A stretch of DNA of 64,000 nucleotides from Leclercia sp. LSNIH1 (GTDB lineage Bacteria > Pseudomonadota > Gammaproteobacteria > Enterobacterales > Enterobacteriaceae). Position numbers and translations under genes: made by a program. Numbering within the stretch: position 1 is the first letter of the stretch; the number at the start of each line of letters is the position of its first letter. Below are positions 8,500 through 17,735 of the stretch, one piece after another. The notes below the pieces were generated by a model. That model ran no database searches, was not told where the DNA came from, and saw only the letters and a list, made by a program, of their open reading frames with translations. The stretch is taken from positions 3,224,001-3,288,000 of the forward strand of contig NZ_CP026167.1 of assembly GCF_002902985.1 (NCBI RefSeq). The letters are read 5' to 3'.

Positions 8500-8734
8500 G
8501 CCCGGCGGCGCTGCGCTTGCACGGGCCTACAAAACCCCGCAGGCCGGGTAAGGCGCAGCCGCCACCCGGCAAATTCCATGCCGCACTCGCCGTAGGCCGG
8601 GTAAGGCGCAGTCGCCACCCGGCAAATTCCATGCCGCACTCGCCGTAGGCCGGGTAAGGCGTAGCCGCCACCCGGCAAATTCCATGCCGCACTCGCCGTA
8701 GGCCGGGTAAGGCGTAGCCGCCACCCGGCAAACA
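8500..8734. repeat. REP/BIME array, four 53-bp tandem copies
   Basis: A REP-type palindromic core (AGGCCGGGTAAGGCG ... GCCACCCGGC) recurs with starts at 8541, 8594, 8647 and 8700, an exact 53-bp period. The linker AATTCCATGCCGCACTCGCC is repeated between copies. A further degenerate REP unit (8500-8540) precedes it. The array sits between convergent genes, the usual place for such elements. Confidence 0.85.
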
Positions 8735-8745
8735 GGCCGCACCAA

Positions 8746-9423
8746 TCACGCCAGCGACGCCCCCCCGCACAGCACCAGCTCCTGCCCGGTGACGGGCGCA
8801 GCCTCGGCGCTCAGCAGGTAGCTCACCATTGCCGCTACCTCTTCCGGGGCGATCAGCCTCCCCATCGGCGGCACTTTTGGCGGCGATGCTTCCCGACCTG
8901 GCGCGCTCAGCATCGGCGTCTGGGTTGCCCCCGGCGCGACCACGTTGGCGGTGATCCCCCGCGGCGCCAGCTCTGCCGCCCAGCTGCGCACCATGCCTAC
9001 CAGCGCCGCTTTGGTGGCGACATACTGCGACCGGCCCGCGGCGCCGCGTGAGGTACGGCTGCCGATAGCCACCAGCCGCCCACCGGCGCTCATCCGTGGG
9101 GCAAAGTGGTTGAACAGGATCTCGGCGGCGTGAATATGCAGCCCCCACAGGCGGGCGCTGACTGCCGGATCCAGCTCACCGAGCGGGGCGGCAGCCATCA
9201 TCCCTGCGGCATGAACAATCGCCTGTGGCACCGGAAGGGCGTTGAGCGCGGCAGTAAATGTGACAGTGTCACTTATATCGACGCTCAGGCTGGTGAAGTG
9301 CGGATGGGGGTTATCCACACCGCGACGACTGATCCCCGTTACCTGCCAGCCCTCGGCCAGCAGGCGGTTTACGATCGTTTCGCCGATGCCGGAGCTGGCT
9401 CCCGTGACGATGGCTGAACGCAT
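8746..9423 (-). CDS. Short-chain dehydrogenase/reductase
   Basis: This 225-residue classical SDR has the nucleotide-binding TGASSGIG at the N-terminus, HAAGMM in the NAG position, catalytic Ser in AIGSRTS and YVATK as the Tyr-Lys pair. Such enzymes oxidise or reduce a hydroxyl/keto group with NAD(P). It is the last gene of a six-gene minus-strand operon and starts 1 base after the YhcH-like gene. A sugar or sugar-acid substrate is inferred from context. A matS site (9260-9272) lies inside the gene. Confidence 0.85.
   Translation of the reverse strand: MRSAIVTGASSGIGETIVNRLLAEGWQVTGISRRGVDNPHPHFTSLSVDISDTVTFTAALNALPVPQAIVHAAGMMAAAPLGELDPAVSARLWGLHIHAAEILFNHFAPRMSAGGRLVAIGSRTSRGAAGRSQYVATKAALVGMVRSWAAELAPRGITANVVAPGATQTPMLSAPGREASPPKVPPMGRLIAPEEVAAMVSYLLSAEAAPVTGQELVLCGGASLA
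9260..9272. other. matS site (MatP binding, Ter macrodomain)
   Basis: GTGACAGTGTCAC is a perfect fit to the matS consensus GTGACRNYGTCAC. MatP bound to such sites organises the Ter macrodomain. It lies within the SDR gene. Confidence 0.8.
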
Positions 9424-9424
9424 A

Positions 9425-9895
9425 TCACCCCTCCAGCAGCGCGCGCGGCACTTTAAACACCGCCTTACGCACGGTCATGGGTTCATCCACGGCACACAGC
9501 GCCTGATGGGGTTCCCCGGGCAGAAACACCGCAAAATCACCGGCGCGCAGGGTGATACTCACCGGATGCACCGCACCGGGAGCGATAAAGAGATCCGGCT
9601 TGCGCTCCTCGTCGTTTGCCTGGGCCAGCGACTGCATGCCGGCGTTAATGATCTCTTCGCCGTCCAGCACCACCTGAATATCGGCCCACTGATGGTGATA
9701 TTCGGTATGGCGCTGCGCCTGCGGCTGGGTCTGCGCCGGGCCGATATGGCAGAACCACGGGCAGCCTTCCGGCTGCCAGCGTCCATCATCCCGGGCAGCA
9801 AGTGCCGCCAGGGTGCACTCGGGGCGACGGAGGATCTCACTGAGAGCGCAGGGCAGCCCTGCCAGCGGCAGGGCGTTAAGGTGACCGATAATCAT
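9425..9895 (-). CDS. YhcH/YjgK/YiaL-family sugar anomerase
   Basis: At 156 residues, this is a small cupin-like protein of the DUF386 family, with HTEYHHQWADIQVVLDGEE and HPVSITLRAGDFAVFLPGEPH carrying the metal-binding His/Glu pattern. The E. coli relative NanQ (YhcH) speeds opening and mutarotation of sialic acid. ATG 9895 overlaps the stop of the upstream BNR gene (ATGA), showing tight translational coupling. The frame extends to 9916 but the ribosome site GGAG favours 9895. Confidence 0.85.
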   Translation of the reverse strand: MIIGHLNALPLAGLPCALSEILRRPECTLAALAARDDGRWQPEGCPWFCHIGPAQTQPQAQRHTEYHHQWADIQVVLDGEEIINAGMQSLAQANDEERKPDLFIAPGAVHPVSITLRAGDFAVFLPGEPHQALCAVDEPMTVRKAVFKVPRALLEG

Positions 9896-11061
9896 TGTTG
9901 CGACTCCTTCACCCATTCCGGCGATACGCGTACATATTTGATCGCCTGACGGAAATATGTGTAGGCGATATGCAGCGTACCGTCGGAGCTCTGCTTGATG
10001 CTGGGATAGGAGAACTCACGATTGAGCTTCTCCAGCGAGTTGTTGGTCATGCAGTAGCCGTCGCCTTCATCGAGATTGCGCTGCCAGGGCCAGCTTTTCC
10101 CGCCGTCGTTGGAGATCGCCACCGTCATCGGCGCGCGCGGTGCGCCCCAGAACGCGGCGCGGCCATCGGTCACTTCCGGCTCTTTACGCCCGTCGCCGTC
10201 GTCGATCTCGTCATACAGCGAGGCGCGGCGTTCCAGCGCTCCCGCGGCGCTCATGTGGTTAAACACCAGCGCCAGCTCGCCGCTGGCAAGGGTGGTGACC
10301 TGAATCGACGAGTTGTTGTTCGGCAGCTCAGTCGGCTCCGGCACCGACCAGCTTTCGCCGTTGTCCAGCGACTGGCTGATGTAGATATTATCCGCCCAGC
10401 GGCTGCGGTAGAGCGCCACCAGATTGCCGTTTTTCAGCGCCGTAATGTTCATGTGCACGCAGCCCAGGCTCTCCGGCACCTCGACATCGCGCCAGCTTTT
10501 CCCCTGATCTTCAGAGATTTTCACCGCGCTGATGTCGTCATTACCCACCCATTTCTCACCCGGACGGGTGCGGCAGTAAAAGACCGGCAGCAGCCAGTTG
10601 CCGTTATCCAGCACCACGATCGGCTGGCGAATAAAGGTGCCGGGCTTATCGAGCAGGGTGGCGATCTCCCCCCAGCTTTTGCCCAGATCCTCAGACTTGC
10701 GGTAGCGCACGATGGCGGTATCCTGGTTGCCGGAGATCTGCGCGGTCCACAGCAGCCACAGCACGTTGTCCGGGGCGAGGAACAGGACCGGGTTCTGCTC
10801 TGAGCGGCTGGCGTCGTCGGAGAGCTTCACCGCCGCGCTCCACTGATTGCTGCCGGGGGCCAGGCGCGACCCCCACACCGAAATATCAGCGATCCCTTCC
10901 TGGGTGCCGCCGAACCAGACGCACATCAGGGTGCCATCCGGCAGCGGCAGCAGATTGGCTGCGTGGTTCTGCGGGCAGGAAGAGGGCAGCATCGCCGTTT
11001 CCACGCGGGCATCCTCTGGCTGCGGGCGAACAATCCCGTCACGGGTTACGGTTACAGACAT
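9892..11061 (-). CDS. BNR-repeat (sialidase-fold) six-bladed propeller enzyme
   Basis: The protein is 389 residues with at least four Asp-box motifs (SEDLGKSW, SEDQGKSW, SLDNGESW, SNDGGKSW), the mark of the sialidase/BNR propeller. The N-terminal CVWFGGTQEG block is typical of the BNR_2 group. No FRIP arginine motif of true sialidases is visible, and there is no signal peptide, so it should act in the cytoplasm on an imported substrate. It lies 1 base after the symporter gene and overlaps the anomerase gene. An annotation as exo-alpha-sialidase would be a fold label only; the reaction may be a different glycoside or sugar-acid cleavage. Start 11061 has GGAG 6 bases upstream. Confidence 0.82.
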   Translation of the reverse strand: MSVTVTRDGIVRPQPEDARVETAMLPSSCPQNHAANLLPLPDGTLMCVWFGGTQEGIADISVWGSRLAPGSNQWSAAVKLSDDASRSEQNPVLFLAPDNVLWLLWTAQISGNQDTAIVRYRKSEDLGKSWGEIATLLDKPGTFIRQPIVVLDNGNWLLPVFYCRTRPGEKWVGNDDISAVKISEDQGKSWRDVEVPESLGCVHMNITALKNGNLVALYRSRWADNIYISQSLDNGESWSVPEPTELPNNNSSIQVTTLASGELALVFNHMSAAGALERRASLYDEIDDGDGRKEPEVTDGRAAFWGAPRAPMTVAISNDGGKSWPWQRNLDEGDGYCMTNNSLEKLNREFSYPSIKQSSDGTLHIAYTYFRQAIKYVRVSPEWVKESQQ

Positions 11062-11062
11062 A

Positions 11063-12475
11063 TCAAACTCCATTATGTTGAACAGGGGCATGCGCTTTGC
11101 GATCCGCTTTATTCGGGATGATGCGGTCGAGAACCATAATCACCGCCGGGGTGATCAGCGCGATGTACATATTGTTAATACCAAACGGGTCGCCCAGCAG
11201 ATACCACAGCGAGGTCATCACGCAGGCGCCAATCAGGCCGGCGTTGGCACCGCGGGTGCTTTTGAAGAACGGAGCGTAGAAGGCGATCACCGCCACCACC
11301 GAAATCGACAGACGAATGGCGCGGGTGAAGAACGACAGCTTCAGCACTTCCGGTACCAGCAGGACGAAGATCAGCGGCAGGAAGCCAATCAGCAGCGACA
11401 GCCAGCGGGTCGCTTTAAACTCCTGCTCCGGGGTCGGGTTGCGGTAGGGTACATAGAAATCTTTCACCACCAGCGAAGCGATAGCCAGCGCCACGGTACT
11501 TACGCTGACGAAAATCGAAGCCACAAGTGACGTTGTCACCAGACCGGCCAGCCACGGATTCATATCCTGCAGGAAGATCGGCATGGCGTAGAGGCTGTCG
11601 ATCTCCGGGTGCAGATACTTCGCCGCCACGCCAATCACCGCAATCGCCAGGGCAATCGGCAGGCAGAAGAAGAAGGCGACCCAGGTGGAGCGTTTGGCCG
11701 ACTTCACATCTTTAGTGGATGAAATCGCCTGGATAACAAACTGGGTACAGAAGATGGAGCCGATGGTGCCAATCAGCCAGGCAAAGATGGTGCTGGCGCC
11801 GATGTTGCCGTCCCAGGTCCAGTAGTAGCTCGGCATCTGCTCAATCATTGGCGTAAAGCCGCCGGTTTTAGAGAGCGCGAAGCCCATGATGATCAGGATG
11901 CCGAAATATTTCAGGGCGCTGTGCAGCAGCGTCACCCACGCCACCCCCTTCATGCCGCCAAAGGCGAAGTAGAAGGTACTGACAACCGCGGTAATAAAGG
12001 CTGCCACCGGCAGGTTGACCTTCAACACGGTGGAGATCGCCGCCGCGCCGGAGACATAGTTGCCGACGTTTACCAGCAGCAGGGCGTAGATCATGATGAT
12101 GGAGATGATGTTTTTGGTGCTGGTGCCGTACTTCTCGGCAATCGCCCCGGAGATGGTGATTTTGCCGGTGTTATAGATGCGCTTCACCAGCAGCAGGCCG
12201 AACAGCGGGAAGCCGATGGCTGCGCCAATCACTGACCAGGAGGCGGCAAAACCATCCTCGAACGCCGCCTGGGCGGTCCCGATGGTGGACTTGGCGCCGA
12301 TATATTCAGACATCAGCAGGATCCCGACGATAAAGGCCGGCATCGCCCGGGAGCCTTCCATAAAATCACCGGTGTTTTTACTGCGTAACCGGAAGGTCAG
12401 CCAGGTGGTAAACAGAATGTAGACAATCACGATGCCTACGATGATCAGGGTATCTTCAGCGGTAAAATTGTTCAT
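11063..12475 (-). CDS. Sodium:solute symporter (SSS family)
   Basis: This 470-residue inner-membrane protein has about 13 helices. The fold of the SSS family is clear in SEYIGAKSTIGTAQAAFEDG, GGMKGVAWVTLLHSALKYFG and the C-terminal APFFKSTRGANAG. Relatives import sialic acid, proline or glucose with sodium. In this operon it is the obvious uptake step for the cluster's substrate. AGAGG precedes the ATG. A matS site (11527-11539) lies inside the gene. Confidence 0.88.
   Translation of the reverse strand: MNNFTAEDTLIIVGIVIVYILFTTWLTFRLRSKNTGDFMEGSRAMPAFIVGILLMSEYIGAKSTIGTAQAAFEDGFAASWSVIGAAIGFPLFGLLLVKRIYNTGKITISGAIAEKYGTSTKNIISIIMIYALLLVNVGNYVSGAAAISTVLKVNLPVAAFITAVVSTFYFAFGGMKGVAWVTLLHSALKYFGILIIMGFALSKTGGFTPMIEQMPSYYWTWDGNIGASTIFAWLIGTIGSIFCTQFVIQAISSTKDVKSAKRSTWVAFFFCLPIALAIAVIGVAAKYLHPEIDSLYAMPIFLQDMNPWLAGLVTTSLVASIFVSVSTVALAIASLVVKDFYVPYRNPTPEQEFKATRWLSLLIGFLPLIFVLLVPEVLKLSFFTRAIRLSISVVAVIAFYAPFFKSTRGANAGLIGACVMTSLWYLLGDPFGINNMYIALITPAVIMVLDRIIPNKADRKAHAPVQHNGV
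11527..11539. other. matS site
   Basis: GTGACGTTGTCAC fits GTGACRNYGTCAC exactly (R=G, N=T, Y=T). It lies in the symporter gene, about 2.3 kb from the first site. Confidence 0.75.
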
Positions 12476-12552
12476 CTTTGCCTCTCTTCAGGGCGTAGGA
12501 AACCTGGGCACACCTGGTGCCCGGTATTCTTATGGACGAAATCAAACGCCGG

Positions 12553-13437
12553 TTACTGCAGTGACTTCGTCACTATCTGGCGGATCTGTTCAGTCTGTTG
12601 CGCATCGAAAGCCACCGCGTAGCGGCTTTCACCCACCTCTTCGCCCATCACCTGCAGCGCTTTTTTTACCGCCGCCGGAGAGAAGGCCACTTTATACAGA
12701 TTCGTGCGCAGTTCGGTCACGCCATCCTGCGCCCGACGCGAGCCCTCAACATCGCCCGCATGGAAACGCGTCCAGATGGCGTTGATCGCCTCCGGCGCCA
12801 CGTTCGCCAGCCCGGAAATACAGGCCGAACAACCTTCAACATAGCCCTGATGGATGAGCGAGTCGGGGCCGTTGAGCACGTCGAAATCGTCGATATCCGC
12901 TACGGCTTTCAGGAATCCGCTCAGGCTCTCGTAGCTGCCTGCGCTATCCTTAATGCCGATGATATTCGGGTGTGAAGCCAGCACCCGCGCGGTCTGCGGC
13001 TCAATGGTATTGCCGGTGCGCGCCGGAATGTTGTAGAGAAATACCGGCACTGTCAGGGCATCGGCGATAGCGGTGTAGTGGGCGATCAGTTCCGCCTGGG
13101 TTAAAGGTACAAACCACGGGGTGATAACCGAGACGGCATCCACCCCCAGGGATTCGATCTGCTTACCGAGACGAATAGTGGCGCGGGTGGAGATCTCCCC
13201 GATATGCGCCACCACCAGCGCACGCCCGGCGACCTCCTCCACACAGGCGCGGGTGACGGCCACTTTTTCCTCTTCGGTCAGCACGAAAAACTCCCCGTTG
13301 GTGCCGCCACAGAAAATGCCATTACCCGCCGCCAGCTGACGCTGGATCTGGCGTTTCAGCCCCGGCAGATGCAGGGCGCCATCCTCGGTAAAGGGGGTGA
13401 CGATCGCCGTCAGCACGCCTTCAATCTTGTTACGCAT
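12553..13437 (-). CDS. DapA/NanA-family aldolase or synthase
   Basis: This 294-residue class I aldolase-fold protein has the Schiff-base Lys in IIGIKDSAGS and the partner Tyr in FLYNIPARTGN. The substrate loop reads GGTNGEFFVLT and not the TTGE of true DapA. The family makes or splits 2-keto acids with pyruvate. Here it probably cleaves a 2-keto-3-deoxy sugar acid to pyruvate and an aldehyde, which the adjacent iron alcohol dehydrogenase could reduce. That is inference from operon order. AAGGAG lies 6 bases before the ATG. Confidence 0.87.
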   Translation of the reverse strand: MRNKIEGVLTAIVTPFTEDGALHLPGLKRQIQRQLAAGNGIFCGGTNGEFFVLTEEEKVAVTRACVEEVAGRALVVAHIGEISTRATIRLGKQIESLGVDAVSVITPWFVPLTQAELIAHYTAIADALTVPVFLYNIPARTGNTIEPQTARVLASHPNIIGIKDSAGSYESLSGFLKAVADIDDFDVLNGPDSLIHQGYVEGCSACISGLANVAPEAINAIWTRFHAGDVEGSRRAQDGVTELRTNLYKVAFSPAAVKKALQVMGEEVGESRYAVAFDAQQTEQIRQIVTKSLQ

Positions 13438-13454
13438 TGTTCACTCCTTCGATA

Positions 13455-14600
13455 TTAACGTTCGGGGAACAGGGTCTGGTAAATACCCTGCACCTCGGCA
13501 TGGCTGACCTGACGCGGGGCATTGTTCATCAGGCGTTTTACGTTCAGGGCGGCATCGCTCAGCGAAGCGATATCATCCCGCGGGACGCCCAGCGTCTCGA
13601 GGTTGTCCGGGAGGTTGAGGCGGCGCACCAGGGCAGCAAACCACTCCACCAGCGCGTGGGATTTCGCTTCCACCGACAGGGAGGTATCGGCGCCAGGCAC
13701 CAGATCCCACACCTGGGCAAATTTTTCTACCGCGTCCGGGCGCACCACGCGCATGCAGGGCGCTAACAGGATGGCGTTCGCCACCCCATGCGGCAGGTGA
13801 TATTTCCCGCCCAGCGGATAGGAAAGGGCATGCACCAGATGGGTTCCGGCATGGGCGATGGCCACGCCGCCGTAGTAGGATGCCCACAGCATTTCGAGCT
13901 TCGCCGCCAGGTTGTGCGGCTCGGCGCAGGCGGTTTCGATGTTATTGACCAGCTTGCGCAGACCTATCAGCGCTGCGTTATCGCTCACCGGGTTCGCGAC
14001 GGTGGCGGTAAAGCACTCGATCAGGTGGCACAGGGCGTCGATCCCGGTCGAGGAGGCGATGTGCGGCGGCATGCTGGTGGTCAGTTCCGGCAGCAGCGCC
14101 ACGTAATCGGGCAGCAGTACCGGGGAGATGATGCCGATTTTGGTGCTCTGCTCGGGTATGGCGAGGATCGCGTTCGGCGTAGCTTCGGAGCCGGTACCGG
14201 CGCTGGCCGGGATCAGCAGCGATGCAAGGCGCGTGTTGGGTTTTTCACCCGCCAGCAGCGCATCCAGACCCGGCGAGGCCGGATGGCACAGCACGGAGAG
14301 CAGTTTCGCTACATCCAGTACGCTGCCGCCGCCTACGCCCACCACCAGATCAAAAGCGGTATCGTTGATGTCAGCCAGCAGAGCGTGAACGTCGTGATGC
14401 GTGGGCTCTGGCGGCACGCGCTCAATCACGCTGACGCTGCGGTTATCGGCTTCCAGCAGGGCGCGGATAGCTCGGGCGGCCTCCAGACGGGCGATATTAC
14501 CGTCGGTGACCAGTAAAAGGCGCGACTTGCCTGCCAGCAGGGGCGCGAGGGCCGGGATCGCACCCGCACCGCTGATTATCGTACTGTTAATGGTTAACAC
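13455..14600 (-). CDS. Iron-containing alcohol dehydrogenase
   Basis: This is a 381-residue group III alcohol dehydrogenase with VGVGGGSVLDVAKLLSVL (NAD binding) and the metal ligands in DALCHLIECF and HALSYPLGGKYHLPHG. It is the first gene of the leftward operon. I chose GTG 14600, with AGGAG 6 bases before it; the longer frame to 14714 would add 38 unmatched residues running into the control region. Substrate is unknown; a small aldehyde or hydroxy acid is likely. Confidence 0.87.
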   Translation of the reverse strand: MLTINSTIISGAGAIPALAPLLAGKSRLLLVTDGNIARLEAARAIRALLEADNRSVSVIERVPPEPTHHDVHALLADINDTAFDLVVGVGGGSVLDVAKLLSVLCHPASPGLDALLAGEKPNTRLASLLIPASAGTGSEATPNAILAIPEQSTKIGIISPVLLPDYVALLPELTTSMPPHIASSTGIDALCHLIECFTATVANPVSDNAALIGLRKLVNNIETACAEPHNLAAKLEMLWASYYGGVAIAHAGTHLVHALSYPLGGKYHLPHGVANAILLAPCMRVVRPDAVEKFAQVWDLVPGADTSLSVEAKSHALVEWFAALVRRLNLPDNLETLGVPRDDIASLSDAALNVKRLMNNAPRQVSHAEVQGIYQTLFPER

Positions 14601-14699
14601 ATTGCTCTCCTGTTGCTGTGTCTGTGATTGATTTCGCTCAAAACAGGCAATCACAGTCATCGTGTCTCTAAATTTATAATTTATTCGCAAACTGAATAA

Positions 14700-14715
14700 C
14701 TTGATCTTGCTCACA
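14700..14715. promoter_or_regulatory. Candidate CRP site in divergent control region
   Basis: CTTGATCTTGCTCACA matches TGTGA-N6-TCACA in 8 of 10 conserved positions, with a perfect right half. It lies between the two divergent catabolic operons, where catabolite control would be expected. Confidence 0.4.
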
Positions 14716-14720
14716 TATAA

Positions 14721-14734
14721 TCAATCATGATTGA
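14721..14734. promoter_or_regulatory. Perfect 14-bp palindrome, candidate DeoR-family operator
   Basis: TCAATCATGATTGA is a perfect palindrome in the middle of the 169-bp space between the divergent operons. The DeoR-type gene at 16971 is the natural candidate to bind it. Confidence 0.45.
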
Positions 14735-14769
14735 ATATAATCATTAACAGGAACGACGAACCTTTGGGG

Positions 14770-15990
14770 ATGAACGTGAACAACCTGAACAGAGAGATCG
14801 TGGTGATCGCTGACGACTTTACCGGTGCCAACGATGCGGGGGTGAGCCTGGCGCTAAGCGGCAAAAAAGTCAGCGTGGCGTTTCAGACGCCTTTTACCGA
14901 CGACACCGATGCGCTGGTTATTAATAGCGATAGCCGGGCGATGAAGGCATCAGAGGCGGCTGAAAAACTGACGCGGTATGCGACCGACGTTCACGCGGCC
15001 AAATGGCTGATTAAGAAAATTGACTCAACGCTTCGCGGCAACCCGGGCGCTGAAGTGGAAGCGCTGCTGAGGCTTAGCGGTAAGGGCCAGGCAATTATCG
15101 CCCCGGCATTTCCGGCCGCCGGGCGCACCACCGAAGAGGGCCTCTGCCTGGTGAACGGCGTGCCGGTGACGGAGACCGAGTTTGCCAGCGACCCGAAAAC
15201 CCCGGTGCGCCACGCGCAGGTAGCGAAGGTGCTGGCGGAGCAAACCCGGCTTAAAAGCAGGGTGGTCACGCCGGCGGAACTTGCCACGGCGCTCACGAGC
15301 GATGCGCGTCTGGTGATTGTGGATGCGCAGACCGACGCGGAGCTGGATCAGATTATCAACACGGCGTTTGCCTGCGATGAAAAGCCGCTGCTGGTGGGCT
15401 CTGCCGGGCTGTGCGATGCCCTGGCGCGCCGTCTTGCCACGCCGCGCCAGCTGCTGGCGGTTATCGGTTCGATGAGCGAAATTGCGCAAAAGCAGATCCA
15501 GCGCGTGCGCGGGCAGCACAATGTCAGCACGGTATTAATTGATATCAATGATGTGTTTAACGGGACGATGGCGGGATACCAGCAGCAGATCGCCCGGGCG
15601 CTTGCGGCAGGCCAGCACTGCGTGGTGCATACCTGCGCCGACACCCAGGCGCGGCATCAGATAGAGACGCTCTGCCAGCAGCGCGGATTAAGCCGCGCGG
15701 CGCTGGGGGAGACCATCAGCGCCTTTCTGGGTGCGCTGACGCGTAATGCGCTGGAGACCCGCCGCCCGGCGGCGCTCTATGTCTCCGGAGGCGATGTGGC
15801 GATGGCGGTTGCCAGCGCGCTCAACGCACAAGGTTTTGCCATTCGCGGACAGGTGGCGCAGTGCGTGCCGTTCGGTCGTTTTTTGGGTTGTCGCTGGCAG
15901 GGGCCGGTTATGACCAAAGCGGGCGGTTTTGGTACTGAAACCACGCTGCTTGAGGTTTTGCATTTTATCGAGGAGAAGATGAGTGACTAA
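14770..15990 (+). CDS. dtnK: Four-carbon sugar-acid kinase (DtnK/OtnK family)
   Basis: This 406-residue DUF1537 kinase opens with VVIADDFTGANDAGVSLA, has KKIDSTLRGNPGAE and shares GRTTxEGxCLVNGVPVxETE with Salmonella D-threonate kinase DtnK. The C-terminal half carries YVSGGDVAMAVASAL and VMTKAGGFGTETTL, the nucleotide site. It should phosphorylate a tetronate at C4, using ATP. The start is uncertain: ATG 14770 or GTG 14776, which has GGGGA at better spacing. Its last 8 bases overlap pdxA2. Confidence 0.85.
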   Translation: MNVNNLNREIVVIADDFTGANDAGVSLALSGKKVSVAFQTPFTDDTDALVINSDSRAMKASEAAEKLTRYATDVHAAKWLIKKIDSTLRGNPGAEVEALLRLSGKGQAIIAPAFPAAGRTTEEGLCLVNGVPVTETEFASDPKTPVRHAQVAKVLAEQTRLKSRVVTPAELATALTSDARLVIVDAQTDAELDQIINTAFACDEKPLLVGSAGLCDALARRLATPRQLLAVIGSMSEIAQKQIQRVRGQHNVSTVLIDINDVFNGTMAGYQQQIARALAAGQHCVVHTCADTQARHQIETLCQQRGLSRAALGETISAFLGALTRNALETRRPAALYVSGGDVAMAVASALNAQGFAIRGQVAQCVPFGRFLGCRWQGPVMTKAGGFGTETTLLEVLHFIEEKMSD

Positions 15991-16969
15991 TATCATTGCT
16001 GTAACGATGGGTGACCCGGCGGGCATCGGCCCGGAAATTATTATCAAATCCCTGACCGAGGGTGAGCTCTCCGGTGCGCCCGTCGTGGTGGTGGGGTGCG
16101 CCCGCACTCTGCAACGGGTGCTGGAGAAAGGCATTACCGCCCCGGCAGAGTTACGTGTGATTACCCGCGTCAGCGAGGCGCAGTTTGGCCCGGCGATCGT
16201 TAACGTGCTGGATGAGCCGCTGGCGGAGCCCGAGGCGTTACAGCCAGGCGTCGTGCAGGCGCAGGCGGGGGATCTGGCCTACCGCTGCGTGCGTCGCGCC
16301 ACCGAGCTGGCGATGGCGGGGGAAGTGAAAGCCATTGCCACCGCGCCGCTGAACAAAGAGGCGCTGCATCTGGCGGGCCACCACTATCCGGGCCATACCG
16401 AACTGCTGGCGCACCTGACCGACAGCAAAGATTACGCGATGGTGCTCTATACCGATCAGCTGAAGGTGATCCACATCACCACCCATATCGCGTTGCGCAA
16501 ATTCCTTGATACCCTCAACCAGGATCGGGTAAAAACCGTGATTGGCATTGCCGATACCTTCCTTAAGCGGGTGGGCTACACCAATCCGCGTATTGCGGTG
16601 GCCGGGGTTAACCCGCACGCCGGGGAGAACGGTCTGTTTGGTGACGAAGAGATCAAGATTGTCGGCCCGGCCGTTGAGGCGATGAAGGCGAAGGGGCTGA
16701 ATGTGTTCGGGCCGTGTCCGCCGGATACGGTGTTTATGCAGTGCCACGAAGGCATGTACGACATAGTGGTGGCGATGTATCACGATCAGGGCCATATTCC
16801 GTTAAAATTACTCGGTTTTTATGACGGGGTGAACATCACCGCCGGGCTGCCGTTTATCCGTACTTCAGCTGACCACGGCACCGCATTTGACATTGCGTGG
16901 ACAGGTAAAGCGAAGTCTGAGAGCATGACGGTTTCTATCCAGTTAGCGATGCAAATCACACGGGAATAA
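15983..16969 (+). CDS. pdxA2: 4-phospho-D-threonate/erythronate dehydrogenase PdxA2
   Basis: At 328 residues, this is a PdxA-family NAD-dependent decarboxylating dehydrogenase. It shows [14 protein letters not shown], metal-binding His in [25 protein letters not shown] and [13 protein letters not shown]. Paired with DtnK-type kinases, PdxA2 oxidises and decarboxylates a 4-phosphotetronate to dihydroxyacetone phosphate. It starts with GTG inside the kinase gene, so the two are translationally coupled. The pairing argues against a role in vitamin B6 synthesis. Confidence 0.88.
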   Translation: MTNIIAVTMGDPAGIGPEIIIKSLTEGELSGAPVVVVGCARTLQRVLEKGITAPAELRVITRVSEAQFGPAIVNVLDEPLAEPEALQPGVVQAQAGDLAYRCVRRATELAMAGEVKAIATAPLNKEALHLAGHHYPGHTELLAHLTDSKDYAMVLYTDQLKVIHITTHIALRKFLDTLNQDRVKTVIGIADTFLKRVGYTNPRIAVAGVNPHAGENGLFGDEEIKIVGPAVEAMKAKGLNVFGPCPPDTVFMQCHEGMYDIVVAMYHDQGHIPLKLLGFYDGVNITAGLPFIRTSADHGTAFDIAWTGKAKSESMTVSIQLAMQITRE

Positions 16970-16970
16970 T

Positions 16971-17732
16971 ATGAAGGGATATAGCCGGTTAGAACAGATA
17001 ATGGACTACCTGAAAGGGCACAATCTGGTGACAGTGGATCAGCTGGTGGCGGCAACGGATGCCTCGCCTGCGACCATTCGCCGGGATCTGATTAAGCTCG
17101 ATCAGGAGGGGGTCATCAGCCGCACCCATGGTGGCGTGACCCTGAACCGGTTTATCCCCTCCCAGCCCACCACCAGTGAAAAGATGCAGCGCAGCCTGGC
17201 GGAGAAACACGCCATCGCCTGCGCCGCCGCCAGTTTTGTTAAAGCCGGTGACGCGGTGGTGCTCGATGCGGGCACCACCATGATTGAACTCGCGCGCCAG
17301 TTGACCCATCTGCCGCTGCGCGTCATCACCAGCGATCTGCATATCGCCCTGTTTCTGTCAGAGTTTAAGCAGATTGAGGTGACGATCATTGGCGGGCGCA
17401 TCGACGATTCCAGCCAGTCCTGCATTGGCGAGCATGGCCGCCGCCTGCTGCAAAATATCTGGCCGGATATCGCCTTTGTCAGCTGTAACGGCTGGGATCT
17501 GGAGCGCGGCATTACTTCTCCGACGGAAGAGAAAGCGGCGCTGAAGCGCGATCTGATTGCCAACGCCCGACGCCGCGTACTGCTCGCCGACAGCACGAAA
17601 TATGGCGCCTGGTCGCTGTTTAATGTGGCGCACCTCAACTCCCTGACCGATATCGTCACCGATAAACGTCTGGATGAGAATGTGCAGCAGACCTTAAGCC
17701 AGCTGGATGCCACGCTGACCTTAGCCCCTTAA
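16971..17732 (+). CDS. DeoR/GlpR-family regulator of the sugar-acid cluster
   Basis: This 253-residue DeoR regulator has an N-terminal winged helix ([21 protein letters not shown], with the family signature RTHGGV) and a C-terminal sugar-phosphate sensor ([20 protein letters not shown]). It starts 1 base after pdxA2, as third gene of the rightward operon, and probably represses both divergent operons until a phosphorylated intermediate builds up. The likely operator is the palindrome at 14721-14734. Confidence 0.87.
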   Translation: MKGYSRLEQIMDYLKGHNLVTVDQLVAATDASPATIRRDLIKLDQEGVISRTHGGVTLNRFIPSQPTTSEKMQRSLAEKHAIACAAASFVKAGDAVVLDAGTTMIELARQLTHLPLRVITSDLHIALFLSEFKQIEVTIIGGRIDDSSQSCIGEHGRRLLQNIWPDIAFVSCNGWDLERGITSPTEEKAALKRDLIANARRRVLLADSTKYGAWSLFNVAHLNSLTDIVTDKRLDENVQQTLSQLDATLTLAP

Positions 17733-17735
17733 GGC

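Noticed and set aside
8540..8734. CRISPR array
   Set aside because: The period is 53 bp but the linkers are identical to each other and the cores are REP palindromes; there are no unique spacers and no cas genes.
8746..14600. Classical sialic acid (nan) operon
   Set aside because: A BNR protein, a YhcH-type gene, an SSS symporter and a NanA-like aldolase are there, but nanE, nanK, nagA and nagB are missing and kinase/PdxA2 genes suggest another pathway.
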